A stretch of DNA of 64,000 nt from positions 2,108,001 to 2,172,000 of the forward strand of contig NZ_CP053839.1 in NCBI RefSeq assembly GCF_013201625.1, written 5' to 3'. The DNA is from Aliarcobacter lanthieri (GTDB taxonomy: Bacteria > Campylobacterota > Campylobacteria > Campylobacterales > Arcobacteraceae). Positions 1 to 8,525 of the stretch are shown here, in pieces. Within the stretch, counting starts at the first letter, position 1, and each line of letters opens with the position of its first letter. The notes beneath the pieces are model-generated. The model was given only the letters and a program-made list of their open reading frames with translations, was not told where the DNA came from and made no database searches. The translations under genes were made by a program, and so were the position numbers.

Positions 1-2
1 TT

Positions 3-515
3 AGGCATATAAAAGAGTTGATGAAAAGATTTCCTGAATTTGAGTTTAATGGATTTTGTTTTGATGAAGAACAGACAAAAAATTTAAAAAATACTTTTAA
101 GGTATCAAAAAATACTTTCTTTATAACTATATCAACAATAGGAGATATTCTTAAAAATTGTTTAATTTGGATTTCATCAAATAATAATATATCTTTAGAA
201 ATTAGAAAGAAAATTAATTTTTCTATTTTTATCAACTTTGAAGTAAAAAATTTATCAATTCAAGAATATGAGTTTAAATATAAAAACTCATTTAATAGGT
301 TTTATAAAAACCCTCAGAAATTTGGAGTTGATGGGAATGACTCTTTTTTTGGAGATGCTTATAATAAATTAATACAATCATTTGAAAAAAACTTTATCTT
401 AGATATAAATTCAAATTATTTTGAATTTAGTTCATTTAAACAAGTTGAACTTGCTTTAAAATATAAAGAGTTCATCCCAGCTATAAAAAATTTATCTTCT
501 TTACTTAATGATTAA
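3..515 (+). CDS. C-terminal part of an unrecognised protein (5' end outside window)
   Basis: The reading frame is open from base 3 and has no stop before the window edge, so this is the C-terminal part of a longer protein. An internal TTG at 18 or ATG at 21 could be mistaken for the start. The visible part is rich in Phe, Asn and Lys, has no signal peptide or transmembrane segment, and shows no motif I recognise. It ends two bases before the GT56-type transferase, so it is probably the preceding gene of the same glycan operon. A glycosyltransferase or other glycan protein is possible from context alone. I assign no function. Confidence 0.6.
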   Translation, partial: RHIKELMKRFPEFEFNGFCFDEEQTKNLKNTFKVSKNTFFITISTIGDILKNCLIWISSNNNISLEIRKKINFSIFINFEVKNLSIQEYEFKYKNSFNRFYKNPQKFGVDGNDSFFGDAYNKLIQSFEKNFILDINSNYFEFSSFKQVELALKYKEFIPAIKNLSSLLND

Positions 516-517
516 CT

Positions 518-1516
518 ATGAAATATTTACATATTATGATTTTAGATAAATTTTTGGCTCCTTTTATAAATTTTATGGATAAATATTTTGGAAGAGAAGA
601 TCATTATTATGTATTTATTACTAGTGAAAAGTATAATTATGGTCTAAAAAAAGAGCATAATGTTGAATTTCTCCATAATGATGATGATATTTTTACAACT
701 TTAGTTCAATATATGAATGAAGCTAAAAAAATAGTTTTACATGGATTATGGAGAGAAAAAGTCAATTTAATCTTAAAAGAGAATCCATTATTATTGAAAA
801 AATGTTTTTGGATAATGTGGGGAGGAGATTTTTATTTCCCTGAAAAACAATCTGAATTACAAAAATATGTGATAAAAAATGTTCCTTATTTAGTAACAGG
901 GACGAAGGGTGAAGTTGATTATGTTAGAAATAATTACAATGCAAAAGGTAAACATATTGAAGCCTTTGTATATACAAGTAATTTATTTAAAAATATAAAA
1001 TCAAGACCTAAAATTGATAATAAAACTAGAATTTTAATAGGTAATTCTTCAACAGAAACTAACCAACATTTTAAAGTATTTAATAAATTAGAAATTTATA
1101 AAAATGAGAATATTGAAATTTTTGTTCCATTATCTTATGGTGATTTTAAATATGGAATGCAGGTTATGAAAATAGGATATAAAATCTTTGGGGATAAATT
1201 TAAACCAATTATTGATTTTATGAATGAACAAGATTACTATAAATTTTTAAGTACAATTGATATTGGAATTTTTAATCACAATAGGCAACAAGGTATGGGG
1301 AATATTATTACTTTACTTGGTATGGGGAAAAAAGTTTATATGAATCCTGAAGTTACAACTTACGAAATGTTTCTATATAATGATATTATTGTAAATGATA
1401 TAAATAATTTTATACTTGATACAACAGATATTAGTTTAAATACTAATAATATTTATAATGTTGAAAGAGTTTTTTCTACAAAAAATTTTATTACTCAATT
1501 AAAACAATTTCTTTAA
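518..1516 (+). CDS. GT56-family (WecF/RffT-like) 4-acetamido-4,6-dideoxygalactose transferase
   Basis: The 332-residue protein matches the Fuc4NAc transferase family (GT56, WecF of enterobacterial common antigen) in several places. It has HGLW near residues 75-78, WIMWGGD at 98-104 (compare WHIWGAD in WecF), IGNSSTET at 174-181 (compare VGNSGDRS) and NRQQGMGN at 255-262 (compare ARQQGIG). WecF moves Fuc4NAc from dTDP-Fuc4NAc to a lipid-linked acceptor on the inner face of the membrane. The presence of a WecE orthologue downstream (7401) supports a dTDP-Fuc4N-derived donor here. There is no signal peptide, as expected for a cytosolic peripheral enzyme. The acceptor is unlikely to be that of enterobacterial common antigen, since no other genes of that pathway are seen. 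Confidence 0.85.
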   Translation: MKYLHIMILDKFLAPFINFMDKYFGREDHYYVFITSEKYNYGLKKEHNVEFLHNDDDIFTTLVQYMNEAKKIVLHGLWREKVNLILKENPLLLKKCFWIMWGGDFYFPEKQSELQKYVIKNVPYLVTGTKGEVDYVRNNYNAKGKHIEAFVYTSNLFKNIKSRPKIDNKTRILIGNSSTETNQHFKVFNKLEIYKNENIEIFVPLSYGDFKYGMQVMKIGYKIFGDKFKPIIDFMNEQDYYKFLSTIDIGIFNHNRQQGMGNIITLLGMGKKVYMNPEVTTYEMFLYNDIIVNDINNFILDTTDISLNTNNIYNVERVFSTKNFITQLKQFL

Positions 1517-1527
1517 GGTTACTAAAT

Positions 1528-2301
1528 ATGTTTGGAATAGAAGATAAATTATATGAGCAGCTTTGTAAACTAAAAAATGAATACAATCTTCAAGGGATTA
1601 AAGCAGAATTTGAAGCAGAAGGTTCTTCATTTAGGGATTTAATGCGACTTAGAAGACTCACATCAAAAGCTGGAATAAAACTTTTTTTAAAAATTGGTGG
1701 AGTAGAAGCTATTCGAGATATAAAAGATTCTTTAGAAATTGATGTAGATGGATTAATAGCTCCAATGGTTGAGAGTAAATTTGGGGCAAAAAAATTTTAT
1801 GATAGTCTTACAAAAATTTATGGAAATCATAAAATCCATACTACTTTGAATCTTGAAACTAAAAATGCTATAGAACAACTTGAAAATATTCTGGAATTTG
1901 CGAATGGAAGATTTGATAATATCACTATAGGACGTTCAGATTTAACATCTTCTTATTTTGATAAAAATATAAAACCTGATAGTGAGTTTACTTTTAAACT
2001 TTTACAAGAAGTTGGAGAAAAAATAAAAAATTCTAATTTAACATTTACTGTAGGTGGTAGTATATCAGTAAAAACTATAGATAAAATAAATGGAAAATAT
2101 TTTGATTTAAAAGAAATAATTTATAAACTTGAAACTAGAAAAGTTATATTACCAACAAAAGTCTTTTTAGAGAAAGAAAATGCAATAAAAGAAGCTTTGA
2201 AATTCGAAGAATTATATATCCTATCAAAAAAAGAATTTAGTGAAATACAAATAAGTGCAGAAATAGCTAGACTTACTGAGTTAAAAAGGAGACTTCAATG
2301 A
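1528..2301 (+). CDS. HpcH/HpaI aldolase/citrate lyase family protein
   Basis: The 257-residue protein shows the TIM-barrel landmarks of the HpcH/HpaI/CitE family in order: KAEFEAEG at 25-32, LKIGG at 54-58, PMVES at 79-83, LNLET at 107-111 (the IET-type metal/substrate strand) and IGRSDLTSS at 134-142. Family members make or break C-C bonds next to pyruvate, oxaloacetate or acyl-CoA with a divalent metal. Its place between a glycosyltransferase and two NeuA-like nucleotidyltransferases suggests it builds or trims a 2-keto acid for a surface glycan rather than acting in catabolism. That role is inference. It overlaps the next gene by 4 bases (ATGA), so the two are probably translationally coupled. 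Confidence 0.75.
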   Translation: MFGIEDKLYEQLCKLKNEYNLQGIKAEFEAEGSSFRDLMRLRRLTSKAGIKLFLKIGGVEAIRDIKDSLEIDVDGLIAPMVESKFGAKKFYDSLTKIYGNHKIHTTLNLETKNAIEQLENILEFANGRFDNITIGRSDLTSSYFDKNIKPDSEFTFKLLQEVGEKIKNSNLTFTVGGSISVKTIDKINGKYFDLKEIIYKLETRKVILPTKVFLEKENAIKEALKFEELYILSKKEFSEIQISAEIARLTELKRRLQ

Positions 2302-2948
2302 ATTTCGCTGTAATAATACCAGCACAAGAGACAAATAAATATCATAAATTTGGAGATTTAGCACCTTTTGGAGATACAACTTTACTTGAATGGAAGATAA
2401 CACAATGTAAAGAATTTACAAAACCATCTCAAATTTACATTAGTTCAGATAGTAAAATCATAGAAGATATTGCCTTGAAAGAAGAAATTAATTTTATAAA
2501 ACGAATTGAACAAAAATCTTTTAATCAAATTATCTTGGAAACATTATCTAAAGTTAAAGAAGATTTTATAATTTGGACTAACCCTACTTCACCATTTCTT
2601 GAATGTAAAGATTATTTATCAATGATAGAGAAATATGAGAATAGTAAAAATATTGATTCTATTGTAAGTGTATATTCAAAATATGATTATGCTTACTACA
2701 ATAATAATAGATTAAATTTTTCTGATACATTTACACCGAGAAATGAACTTATTCCTATTAGAATAGTTACAAATGGTTGTTATATTATTAAAAAAAGTAT
2801 TGCTATAGAAAAAAAATCTTTATATTGTGATAATCATTTTCTATATGAACTTGATTATCTATCTTCAGTGGAAATAAAAGATATGCATACATATCAAATT
2901 TCAAAAGAACTTATTTCTGCTTATTTTAAAAGAGATCTAAATGTTTAA
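2298..2948 (+). CDS. NeuA-like acylneuraminate cytidylyltransferase family protein, copy 1 (divergent)
   Basis: The 216-residue protein has the nucleotidyltransferase fold of CMP-sugar synthetases: an N-terminal VIIPA strand, a PFGDTTLLEWKI segment, SSDS after the second strand, and WTNPTSPF in the middle (compare LQPTSPL in NeuA). The usual arginine/lysine-rich nucleotide loop (ARxGSKR) is replaced by a sequence starting AQETNKYHKF, so CTP binding may be changed or lost. The next gene is a paralogue that keeps a normal-looking loop. The pair could work as a heterodimer or use different sugars. The substrate is unknown, and a KdsB-like role is less likely given the neighbours. Confidence 0.7.
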   Translation: MNFAVIIPAQETNKYHKFGDLAPFGDTTLLEWKITQCKEFTKPSQIYISSDSKIIEDIALKEEINFIKRIEQKSFNQIILETLSKVKEDFIIWTNPTSPFLECKDYLSMIEKYENSKNIDSIVSVYSKYDYAYYNNNRLNFSDTFTPRNELIPIRIVTNGCYIIKKSIAIEKKSLYCDNHFLYELDYLSSVEIKDMHTYQISKELISAYFKRDLNV

Positions 2949-3639
2949 TAATATTGGTGTTGTAATACCTGTAAGACTTGGTAGTTCTCGAGTAAAAGAG
3001 AAAGCTATTCTACCATTTGGAGATAGTAATCTTTTAGAATGGAAAATAAAACAACTTAAACAAATAATTTCAAATAAAAATATTTTTGTGAGTACTGAAA
3101 GTGATAAATTAAAAATAATTGCATCAAAAAATAATGTACAAATACACCACAGAGATTTTTATTTAGCAGATGGTCATAAAGCATCCTTTAGTGAAGTTAT
3201 AACAGGAATAGTTAAAGATATTCCATTTGAACATATTGCATGGGTTACAGCTGTTGTACCACTAATGAGTCCAAAAGAATATAAAAAAGCTTTTGAAACT
3301 TATGAGGAAGAAATTATCGAAAAAAAGAATTATGATTCTCTTTTTTCTGCAAATTTATTAAAAGAATACTTATGGAATGAAAATCAAACAATTAATTATC
3401 AAGCAAATAAAAATCATACTATAAGTCAGGAATTACCAAATATTTATCGTGTTACTAATGGTTTATATATGAGAAATAAGAAATCTATATTAGAAGAAGG
3501 ATATTTTTTAGGAAAAAATCCTAATAAATTTTTAGTTTCTAAAATTGCAGGTATTGATATTGATGAAAAAGAAGATTATGAAATTGCAAAATCACTTCTA
3601 AATATTTATCATGGAGAAAATGATGTTAATTCAAATTGA
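2941..3639 (+). CDS. NeuA-like acylneuraminate cytidylyltransferase family protein, copy 2
   Basis: The 232-residue protein opens with VVIPVRLGSSRVKEKAI, a good match to the nucleotide loop of CMP-sialic-acid-type synthetases. PFGDSNLLEWKI, VSTESD and WVTAVVPLMSP follow, and the C-terminal GIDIDEKEDYEIA matches the IDIDxxxDY motif of the family. It would activate a nine-carbon or other 2-keto sugar acid as its CMP derivative in the cytosol. It is separate from PseF (21680-22381), which serves pseudaminic acid, so the locus appears to activate at least one further acidic sugar. It overlaps the preceding gene by 8 bases and the next one slightly. Confidence 0.75.
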   Translation: MFNNIGVVIPVRLGSSRVKEKAILPFGDSNLLEWKIKQLKQIISNKNIFVSTESDKLKIIASKNNVQIHHRDFYLADGHKASFSEVITGIVKDIPFEHIAWVTAVVPLMSPKEYKKAFETYEEEIIEKKNYDSLFSANLLKEYLWNENQTINYQANKNHTISQELPNIYRVTNGLYMRNKKSILEEGYFLGKNPNKFLVSKIAGIDIDEKEDYEIAKSLLNIYHGENDVNSN

Positions 3640-4897
3640 TGGATGGTTTGCTGGTGGGAAAAGTGTTTTATGGTCATTACTTGATGGACATAAGGATATT
3701 TTTGTAAATCCTATACACGACTTTTCACATGTAGCATTACTAAATCAGAAAAATAATGAAGAATGGGTAACAAAAAAACACACTACACATCTTAGAAAGA
3801 TTTTATCTATTACTGAATACTACAAATTTGAAAAATTTTTTATTGAAGGTCAATTAGGAATAGTATACTCAACTAATAATATTGGTTACTTACCTTACTC
3901 AACAAATTTTTATGCGTTTGATAAAAAGTTTTATACTTCTTTAGAAAATAGCAAAAAATGGGATTTAGAATTTATAATAGAAACTCTATATAAATCTTAT
4001 TACGAAGTTCACACTCAAAAAAAAGATTTTCCCAAATATTATGCAACAATGAGTCATCCTGGGCATTTTAAGAATTATAAAAATATTCCTGAAATCTTTC
4101 CAAATATGAAAAGTATAGTTGTAAAAAGAGGTCTTAAAAATATCATAGCAACAAGAACAAATAGAAAAGAAAGACCTAGAGATTTAAACGAGCATCAAGC
4201 TTTTAATACTCCATTTAATGTGATTTTACAAAGGGAAGAGATAGAAAAAATATTAGAATATTTTGATACAAATGAAAAGCTACAAGAGCAATATCCTGAA
4301 CAATTTTTAATTGTTGATTTTAATGATTTAGTAAAAAATACAGAAAATACAATGAAAAGAGTTGCTAAATTTTTAAATATTGAATATACACCTATCTTAT
4401 CTATTCCTACAAGAGATGGAATAGTATTAGAAAAAGATGGAATGAGTTTTATTGGAAAAGAGAATGATGACTATAAAGAACTATTAACAGATGAAGAAAT
4501 AAAAATTATCGATAAAAAAGAGATAGATTTTAAAAATCGACATGATATTTCAAAAAAAGATTTTACAAATAATTTTAATCTTTCAAAAGATATAAATAAA
4601 ATACATCAACAACTTTTTGATTTAAAAAGTAAATATAATAAAATCGCAATTTACGGATATGGTACATTTGGCGAATTAGCAAGTTATTTTTTGGAAGAAA
4701 AAGTAACTTGTATCATAGATAGAAATTATCAAAATTTCTCTAATTCAAAACATATTATTCATAATCCAAAAAATATTCAAGATTTTATTTTTGATATTAT
4801 ATTAATTGCTGTATTAGGTAGGGAAGATCATATTATAAATGACTTAATTAATATTTATAATATTCCAAAAAATAAAATCATAACTTTAAATATATGA
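3623..4897 (+). CDS. Sulfotransferase-family protein with C-terminal Rossmann-like module
   Basis: The start chosen is the ATG at 3623, six bases after a GGAG at 3613-3616. The frame is open from an ATG at 3611, which has no such site. The 424-residue product begins MLIQIDGWFAGGKS, with a P-loop-like 5'-phosphosulfate loop at about residues 7-14, and later has VVKRGLKNIIATRTNR, which fits the 3'-phosphate-binding region of PAPS sulfotransferases. Residues about 336-424 form a separate module (IAIYGYGTFGELASYFLE, then IIDRN) that looks like a small dinucleotide-binding domain and resembles the C-terminus of the GT2 protein at 11222-12415. It probably modifies the glycan, but whether the group moved is sulfate cannot be read from the sequence. 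Confidence 0.65.
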   Translation: MLIQIDGWFAGGKSVLWSLLDGHKDIFVNPIHDFSHVALLNQKNNEEWVTKKHTTHLRKILSITEYYKFEKFFIEGQLGIVYSTNNIGYLPYSTNFYAFDKKFYTSLENSKKWDLEFIIETLYKSYYEVHTQKKDFPKYYATMSHPGHFKNYKNIPEIFPNMKSIVVKRGLKNIIATRTNRKERPRDLNEHQAFNTPFNVILQREEIEKILEYFDTNEKLQEQYPEQFLIVDFNDLVKNTENTMKRVAKFLNIEYTPILSIPTRDGIVLEKDGMSFIGKENDDYKELLTDEEIKIIDKKEIDFKNRHDISKKDFTNNFNLSKDINKIHQQLFDLKSKYNKIAIYGYGTFGELASYFLEEKVTCIIDRNYQNFSNSKHIIHNPKNIQDFIFDIILIAVLGREDHIINDLINIYNIPKNKIITLNI

Positions 4898-4904
4898 GTA
4901 AAAA

Positions 4905-6785
4905 ATGAAAAAAATATTAGTTGTAGGTGGAGGAAAATGGCAAGTACCTATTGTACAAAAAGCCAAAGAGTTAGGACATGTTGTTATATGTTCAAATTTA
5001 TATGAAAATTCTCCTGCATTTGAATTTTCTGATTATTCTTATGTTGCAAATGTTCTTGATAAAGAAAAAAATTTAGAAATTGCTAAAAAGTACAATGTAG
5101 ATGCAGTTATAACAGATCAAAGTGATATTGCAGTAAATACAGTTGCTTACATAAATGAAAAATTAGGACTTAATGGAGTTGGAATTTCAATAGCTGAACT
5201 TTTTACAAATAAATCTAAAATGAGAGAACAACTTATTTTTGAAGATTTACATCATCCAAAATATTGTTTATGCAAAAATAAAAATGATTTAATAAATTTT
5301 TTTACTTCAATCAACAAACCAATTATAATAAAACCAACAAATAATCAATCAAGCAGAGGGTTAAGATTTATAAACAATTTAGATGAAATTGATGATGCTT
5401 ATAAATTTACGTTATCAAATTGTAATACCAGTGAATTTCTTGCAGAAGAGTTTATAGGTGGATTTGAATTAACAGCTGAAGGATATAAGTATAAAAATGG
5501 TTCTCACCATACATTTTGTGTATCAAAAAAAATATATTTTAAAAATTTAGTAGGAATTGCAAATTCATTACAATATCAACCAGTATTTGATGAATTTGAT
5601 ATTGAAAAACTTAAATTAATTAATAATCAACTCTTTAAAAATGTTTCCTTTGCAATAACTCATGTAGAATATAAATATTATGAAGGAAAGTTTTATTTAA
5701 TAGAAGCGGCAATAAGAGGTGGTGGAACAAAAATTTCTTCTTTAATTACTCCCACATTAAGTGCTTATGATAGCAATGAATTTTTAATTAAAAATTCTTT
5801 AGGAGAAATTGTAAATTATGAACAAAAATCAAGTTCTTATAATTTTGGCATTTTAAAATTTTTTGATTTTGGAACAGGAAAAGTTAAAAATATAATAAAC
5901 CAAAATATCCAAAAAAAAGACAAAAATGTTTTGGATTTAGAATTAGAATTTGATATTGGAGATGAACTATTCAAACCTGCTGATGATAGAAGTAGAACTG
6001 GTTATTTTATTGCAAAAGCTTCTAGTTTGAGCGAATTAAACAATAGAGTTAAAGCTATAGAAAATAGTGTAAAAGTTATATTTGAAAATAATCTAAAAGA
6101 GATGCCTAAAAAAGATAAAGATGAAGTAATAACAAGATACTCAAATAGATATAAATTTTTTGGATTTTCACCAAAAACTTTAGGTTGGGACAAAGGAAAA
6201 CAAGATTTAAGATATCATATTTTATTTGAAGAGTTTAATTTAGAAAATAAATCTATTTTAGATATTGGATGTGGTTTTGGTGATGCAAATATATTATTAA
6301 AACAAAAAAGTACCAAATATCAATATTTAGGAATTGATATAGTAGAAGATTTAATAAATGAAGCAAAAAATATTTATAAAAATGAATATAATATTAATTT
6401 CATTTTAGATGATTTTTTAAAAGTATCATTAGATAAACCATTTGATATTATCGTCGCATCTGGTGTTTTTAATTTTAAACTTTTAGATAATAACAACTAT
6501 GAATTTATTGAAGCTTTTATGAAAAAAGCCTTTGAACTTTCGAGGGAAGGGATTGCTTTTGATTTTCTATCTGATAAAGTAGATTTTCAATATGAACACA
6601 CATTTCATAGTAACCCATTAAAAATTTTGGATATGGCATATAAATTAAGTAAAAATGTTATACTAAAAAATAATTATATGCCATTTGAGTTTTCTGTTTT
6701 TATTTTCAAAGACCAAAGTTTTGAAGAAGAAGATACTATTTTTAAAAGGTTCAAAAATGAAAAAGAATATTATAGATTTCATTAA
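4905..6785 (+). CDS. ATP-grasp ligase fused to a SAM-dependent methyltransferase
   Basis: The 626-residue protein has two parts. Residues 1 to about 395 are an ATP-grasp protein: an N-terminal VVGGGKWQVPIV pre-ATP-grasp domain, then PIIIKPTNNQSSRGL (ATP-binding lysine strand and loop), LAEEFIGG, and a metal-binding end around THVEYKYYEGKFYLIEAAIRGGG. Residues about 410-620 are a class I methyltransferase with LDIGCGFGD at 450-458 and a motif II-like region near ILDDFLKV. ATP-grasp enzymes join a carboxylate to an amine or thiol through an acyl-phosphate, so the product could be an amide that is then methylated. This is inferred. No stop or frameshift separates the domains. Confidence 0.8.
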   Translation: MKKILVVGGGKWQVPIVQKAKELGHVVICSNLYENSPAFEFSDYSYVANVLDKEKNLEIAKKYNVDAVITDQSDIAVNTVAYINEKLGLNGVGISIAELFTNKSKMREQLIFEDLHHPKYCLCKNKNDLINFFTSINKPIIIKPTNNQSSRGLRFINNLDEIDDAYKFTLSNCNTSEFLAEEFIGGFELTAEGYKYKNGSHHTFCVSKKIYFKNLVGIANSLQYQPVFDEFDIEKLKLINNQLFKNVSFAITHVEYKYYEGKFYLIEAAIRGGGTKISSLITPTLSAYDSNEFLIKNSLGEIVNYEQKSSSYNFGILKFFDFGTGKVKNIINQNIQKKDKNVLDLELEFDIGDELFKPADDRSRTGYFIAKASSLSELNNRVKAIENSVKVIFENNLKEMPKKDKDEVITRYSNRYKFFGFSPKTLGWDKGKQDLRYHILFEEFNLENKSILDIGCGFGDANILLKQKSTKYQYLGIDIVEDLINEAKNIYKNEYNINFILDDFLKVSLDKPFDIIVASGVFNFKLLDNNNYEFIEAFMKKAFELSREGIAFDFLSDKVDFQYEHTFHSNPLKILDMAYKLSKNVILKNNYMPFEFSVFIFKDQSFEEEDTIFKRFKNEKEYYRFH

Positions 6786-7401
6786 AAGAAATAGAGTTTC
6801 AACAACTGAACTTGCAGATTGTATGGGGAAAAGCGGTTCAATATTTAATGTTAGTGCAATTAATAGAGGACATTTTAAAGTAGGTAATTTATTTTGGGTT
6901 TATGCTAGTGGTGGAACCAACTGGGATGTTCATAAACAAATAGAAAATGTACAAGATGGTGATGTAGTAGTTATTGAAACTTTTGATACCTTTGATAAAG
7001 CAATTTTTGGAGACTTAGTTTCTAAGTATATACTTTTATATAGACAAGCAAGTTCTATTGTAACCAATGGTTTACTAAGAGATGCCCCTAGATTAATAAA
7101 AGAAAATTGGCCTATTTGGTGTAAAGGGTTTAATCCAGTTGGATACATAAATGAACCAGTTACAATCGATGATGATTTAAAAATAATTATAGAAGAGAAA
7201 CAAAACTATTATAAAGATGCTATTGCTGTTTGCGATGATACAGGAGTTATAGTTATACCAAGAGATTATCATACTCAAGAGTTTTTAGAGAAAATAAAAC
7301 TCATAGAAGAACAAGAAGATATTTGGTTTGAATGTATAGATAGGAAAAAATATTCAACATTTGAAACAGTTTGCCTAAAAAAATACTTGGAAGATAAATA
7401 A
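6757..7401 (+). CDS. RraA-like family protein (HMG aldolase/oxaloacetate decarboxylase fold)
   Basis: The start chosen is the ATG at 6757, which follows an AAAGG at 6744-6748. The open frame reaches back to 6685 but would then overlap the preceding gene by about 100 bases. The 214-residue product resembles RraA/4-hydroxy-4-methyl-2-oxoglutarate aldolase proteins: an early VSTTELADCMGKSG, a VQDGDVVVIETFD strand, a GD dipeptide, and NGLLRDAP, keeping the RD pair of the family. The spacing between GD and RD looks one residue longer than in the classical aldolases. True RraA binds RNase E and has no enzyme activity. Here the glycan neighbours make a small-molecule lyase or decarboxylase more likely. 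Confidence 0.7.
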   Translation: MKKNIIDFIKRNRVSTTELADCMGKSGSIFNVSAINRGHFKVGNLFWVYASGGTNWDVHKQIENVQDGDVVVIETFDTFDKAIFGDLVSKYILLYRQASSIVTNGLLRDAPRLIKENWPIWCKGFNPVGYINEPVTIDDDLKIIIEEKQNYYKDAIAVCDDTGVIVIPRDYHTQEFLEKIKLIEEQEDIWFECIDRKKYSTFETVCLKKYLEDK

Positions 7402-8525
7402 TGTTAATTCACTTCAATAGACCACCTGTAACAGGAAATGAGAATAAATTTATTACAGAAGCATTATATAATAATAAAATATCAGGAGATGGACCATTTA
7501 CAAAAAAATGTCATCAATGGTTTGAAAATAATTTGTTTTGTAAAAAAGCACTGCTAACAACTTCTTGTACCCATGCACTTGAAATGGCTGCATTACTACT
7601 TGATATAAAAGATGGTGATGAAGTTATAATGCCATCATATACTTTTGTAAGTACAGCAAATGCTTTTGCTCTAAGAGGAGCTAAAATTGTTTTTGTTGAT
7701 ATTCGTCCAGATACAATGAATATTGATGAAACTAAAATAGAAGCAGCAATTACAAGTAAGTCAAAAGCTATTATTCCTGTTCATTATGCAGGAGTTGCAT
7801 GTGAAATGGATACAATAATGAACATCGCAACTCAATATAACCTTTTTGTTGTAGAAGATGCGGCTCAAGCAATTATGAGTTCATATAAAGGTAAAGCTCT
7901 TGGAACGATTGGTCATTTAGGAGCTTATAGTTTCCATGAAACTAAAAATATTACAAGTGCCGGGGAAGGTGGGCTTTTAATCATAAATGATGAAAGATTT
8001 AAAGATAGAGCAGAAATTATTAGAGAAAAAGGAACTAATAGAAGTTTATTTTTTAGAGGATTAGTTGATAAATACTCATGGGTAGATATTGGAAGTAGCT
8101 ATTTAATGAATGATATAAGTGCAGCATTTTTATGGGCTCAGCTAGAAAAAATTGAAGAGATTCAGAAAAATAGATTAAACTCTTGGAATCTATATCATAA
8201 AAGACTTGAAAATAATGAATTTTTACAAATTTCTAATATTCCTAAAAATTGCACTAACAATGCACACATGTTTTATATTAAAGTAAAAGATTTAGAGGAG
8301 AGACAAAAATTAATTCACTTTTTAAGAGAAAATAATGTTGAATCAGTTTTTCATTATGTACCTCTTCATTCATCAGTAGCAGGAAAAAACTTTGGATATT
8401 TTCATCAAAAAGATGAATTTACAACAAAAGAGAGTGAAAGAATTATCCGTCTTCCATTGTATTATGGATTAACTAAAAATGATATTGAAACTATCTGCAA
8501 TAAAATAAAAGATTTTTTTAAATGA
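7401..8525 (+). CDS. wecE: dTDP-4-amino-4,6-dideoxygalactose transaminase
   Basis: The 374-residue protein is very close to E. coli WecE (RffA) over its whole length. Shared stretches include LEMAALLLDI, GDEVIMPSYTFVSTANAF, RGAKIVFVD, RPDTMNIDE, PVHYAGVACEMDTIM and KESERIIRLPLYY. The PLP lysine is in SFHETKN (about Lys182). WecE moves an amino group from glutamate to dTDP-4-keto-6-deoxyglucose to give dTDP-Fuc4N. RmlA and RmlB, which supply the substrate, and the N-acetyltransferase WecD are not in the window and may lie upstream. The start ATG overlaps the last base of the RraA-like gene. Together with the GT56 gene at 518 it indicates a Fuc4N or Fuc4NAc residue in the glycan. Confidence 0.92.
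   Translation: MLIHFNRPPVTGNENKFITEALYNNKISGDGPFTKKCHQWFENNLFCKKALLTTSCTHALEMAALLLDIKDGDEVIMPSYTFVSTANAFALRGAKIVFVDIRPDTMNIDETKIEAAITSKSKAIIPVHYAGVACEMDTIMNIATQYNLFVVEDAAQAIMSSYKGKALGTIGHLGAYSFHETKNITSAGEGGLLIINDERFKDRAEIIREKGTNRSLFFRGLVDKYSWVDIGSSYLMNDISAAFLWAQLEKIEEIQKNRLNSWNLYHKRLENNEFLQISNIPKNCTNNAHMFYIKVKDLEERQKLIHFLRENNVESVFHYVPLHSSVAGKNFGYFHQKDEFTTKESERIIRLPLYYGLTKNDIETICNKIKDFFK

Noticed and set aside
6685-6756. Longer N-terminus of the RraA-like protein
   Set aside because: It overlaps the preceding gene by about 100 bases, and family similarity and a ribosome binding site support the ATG at 6757.
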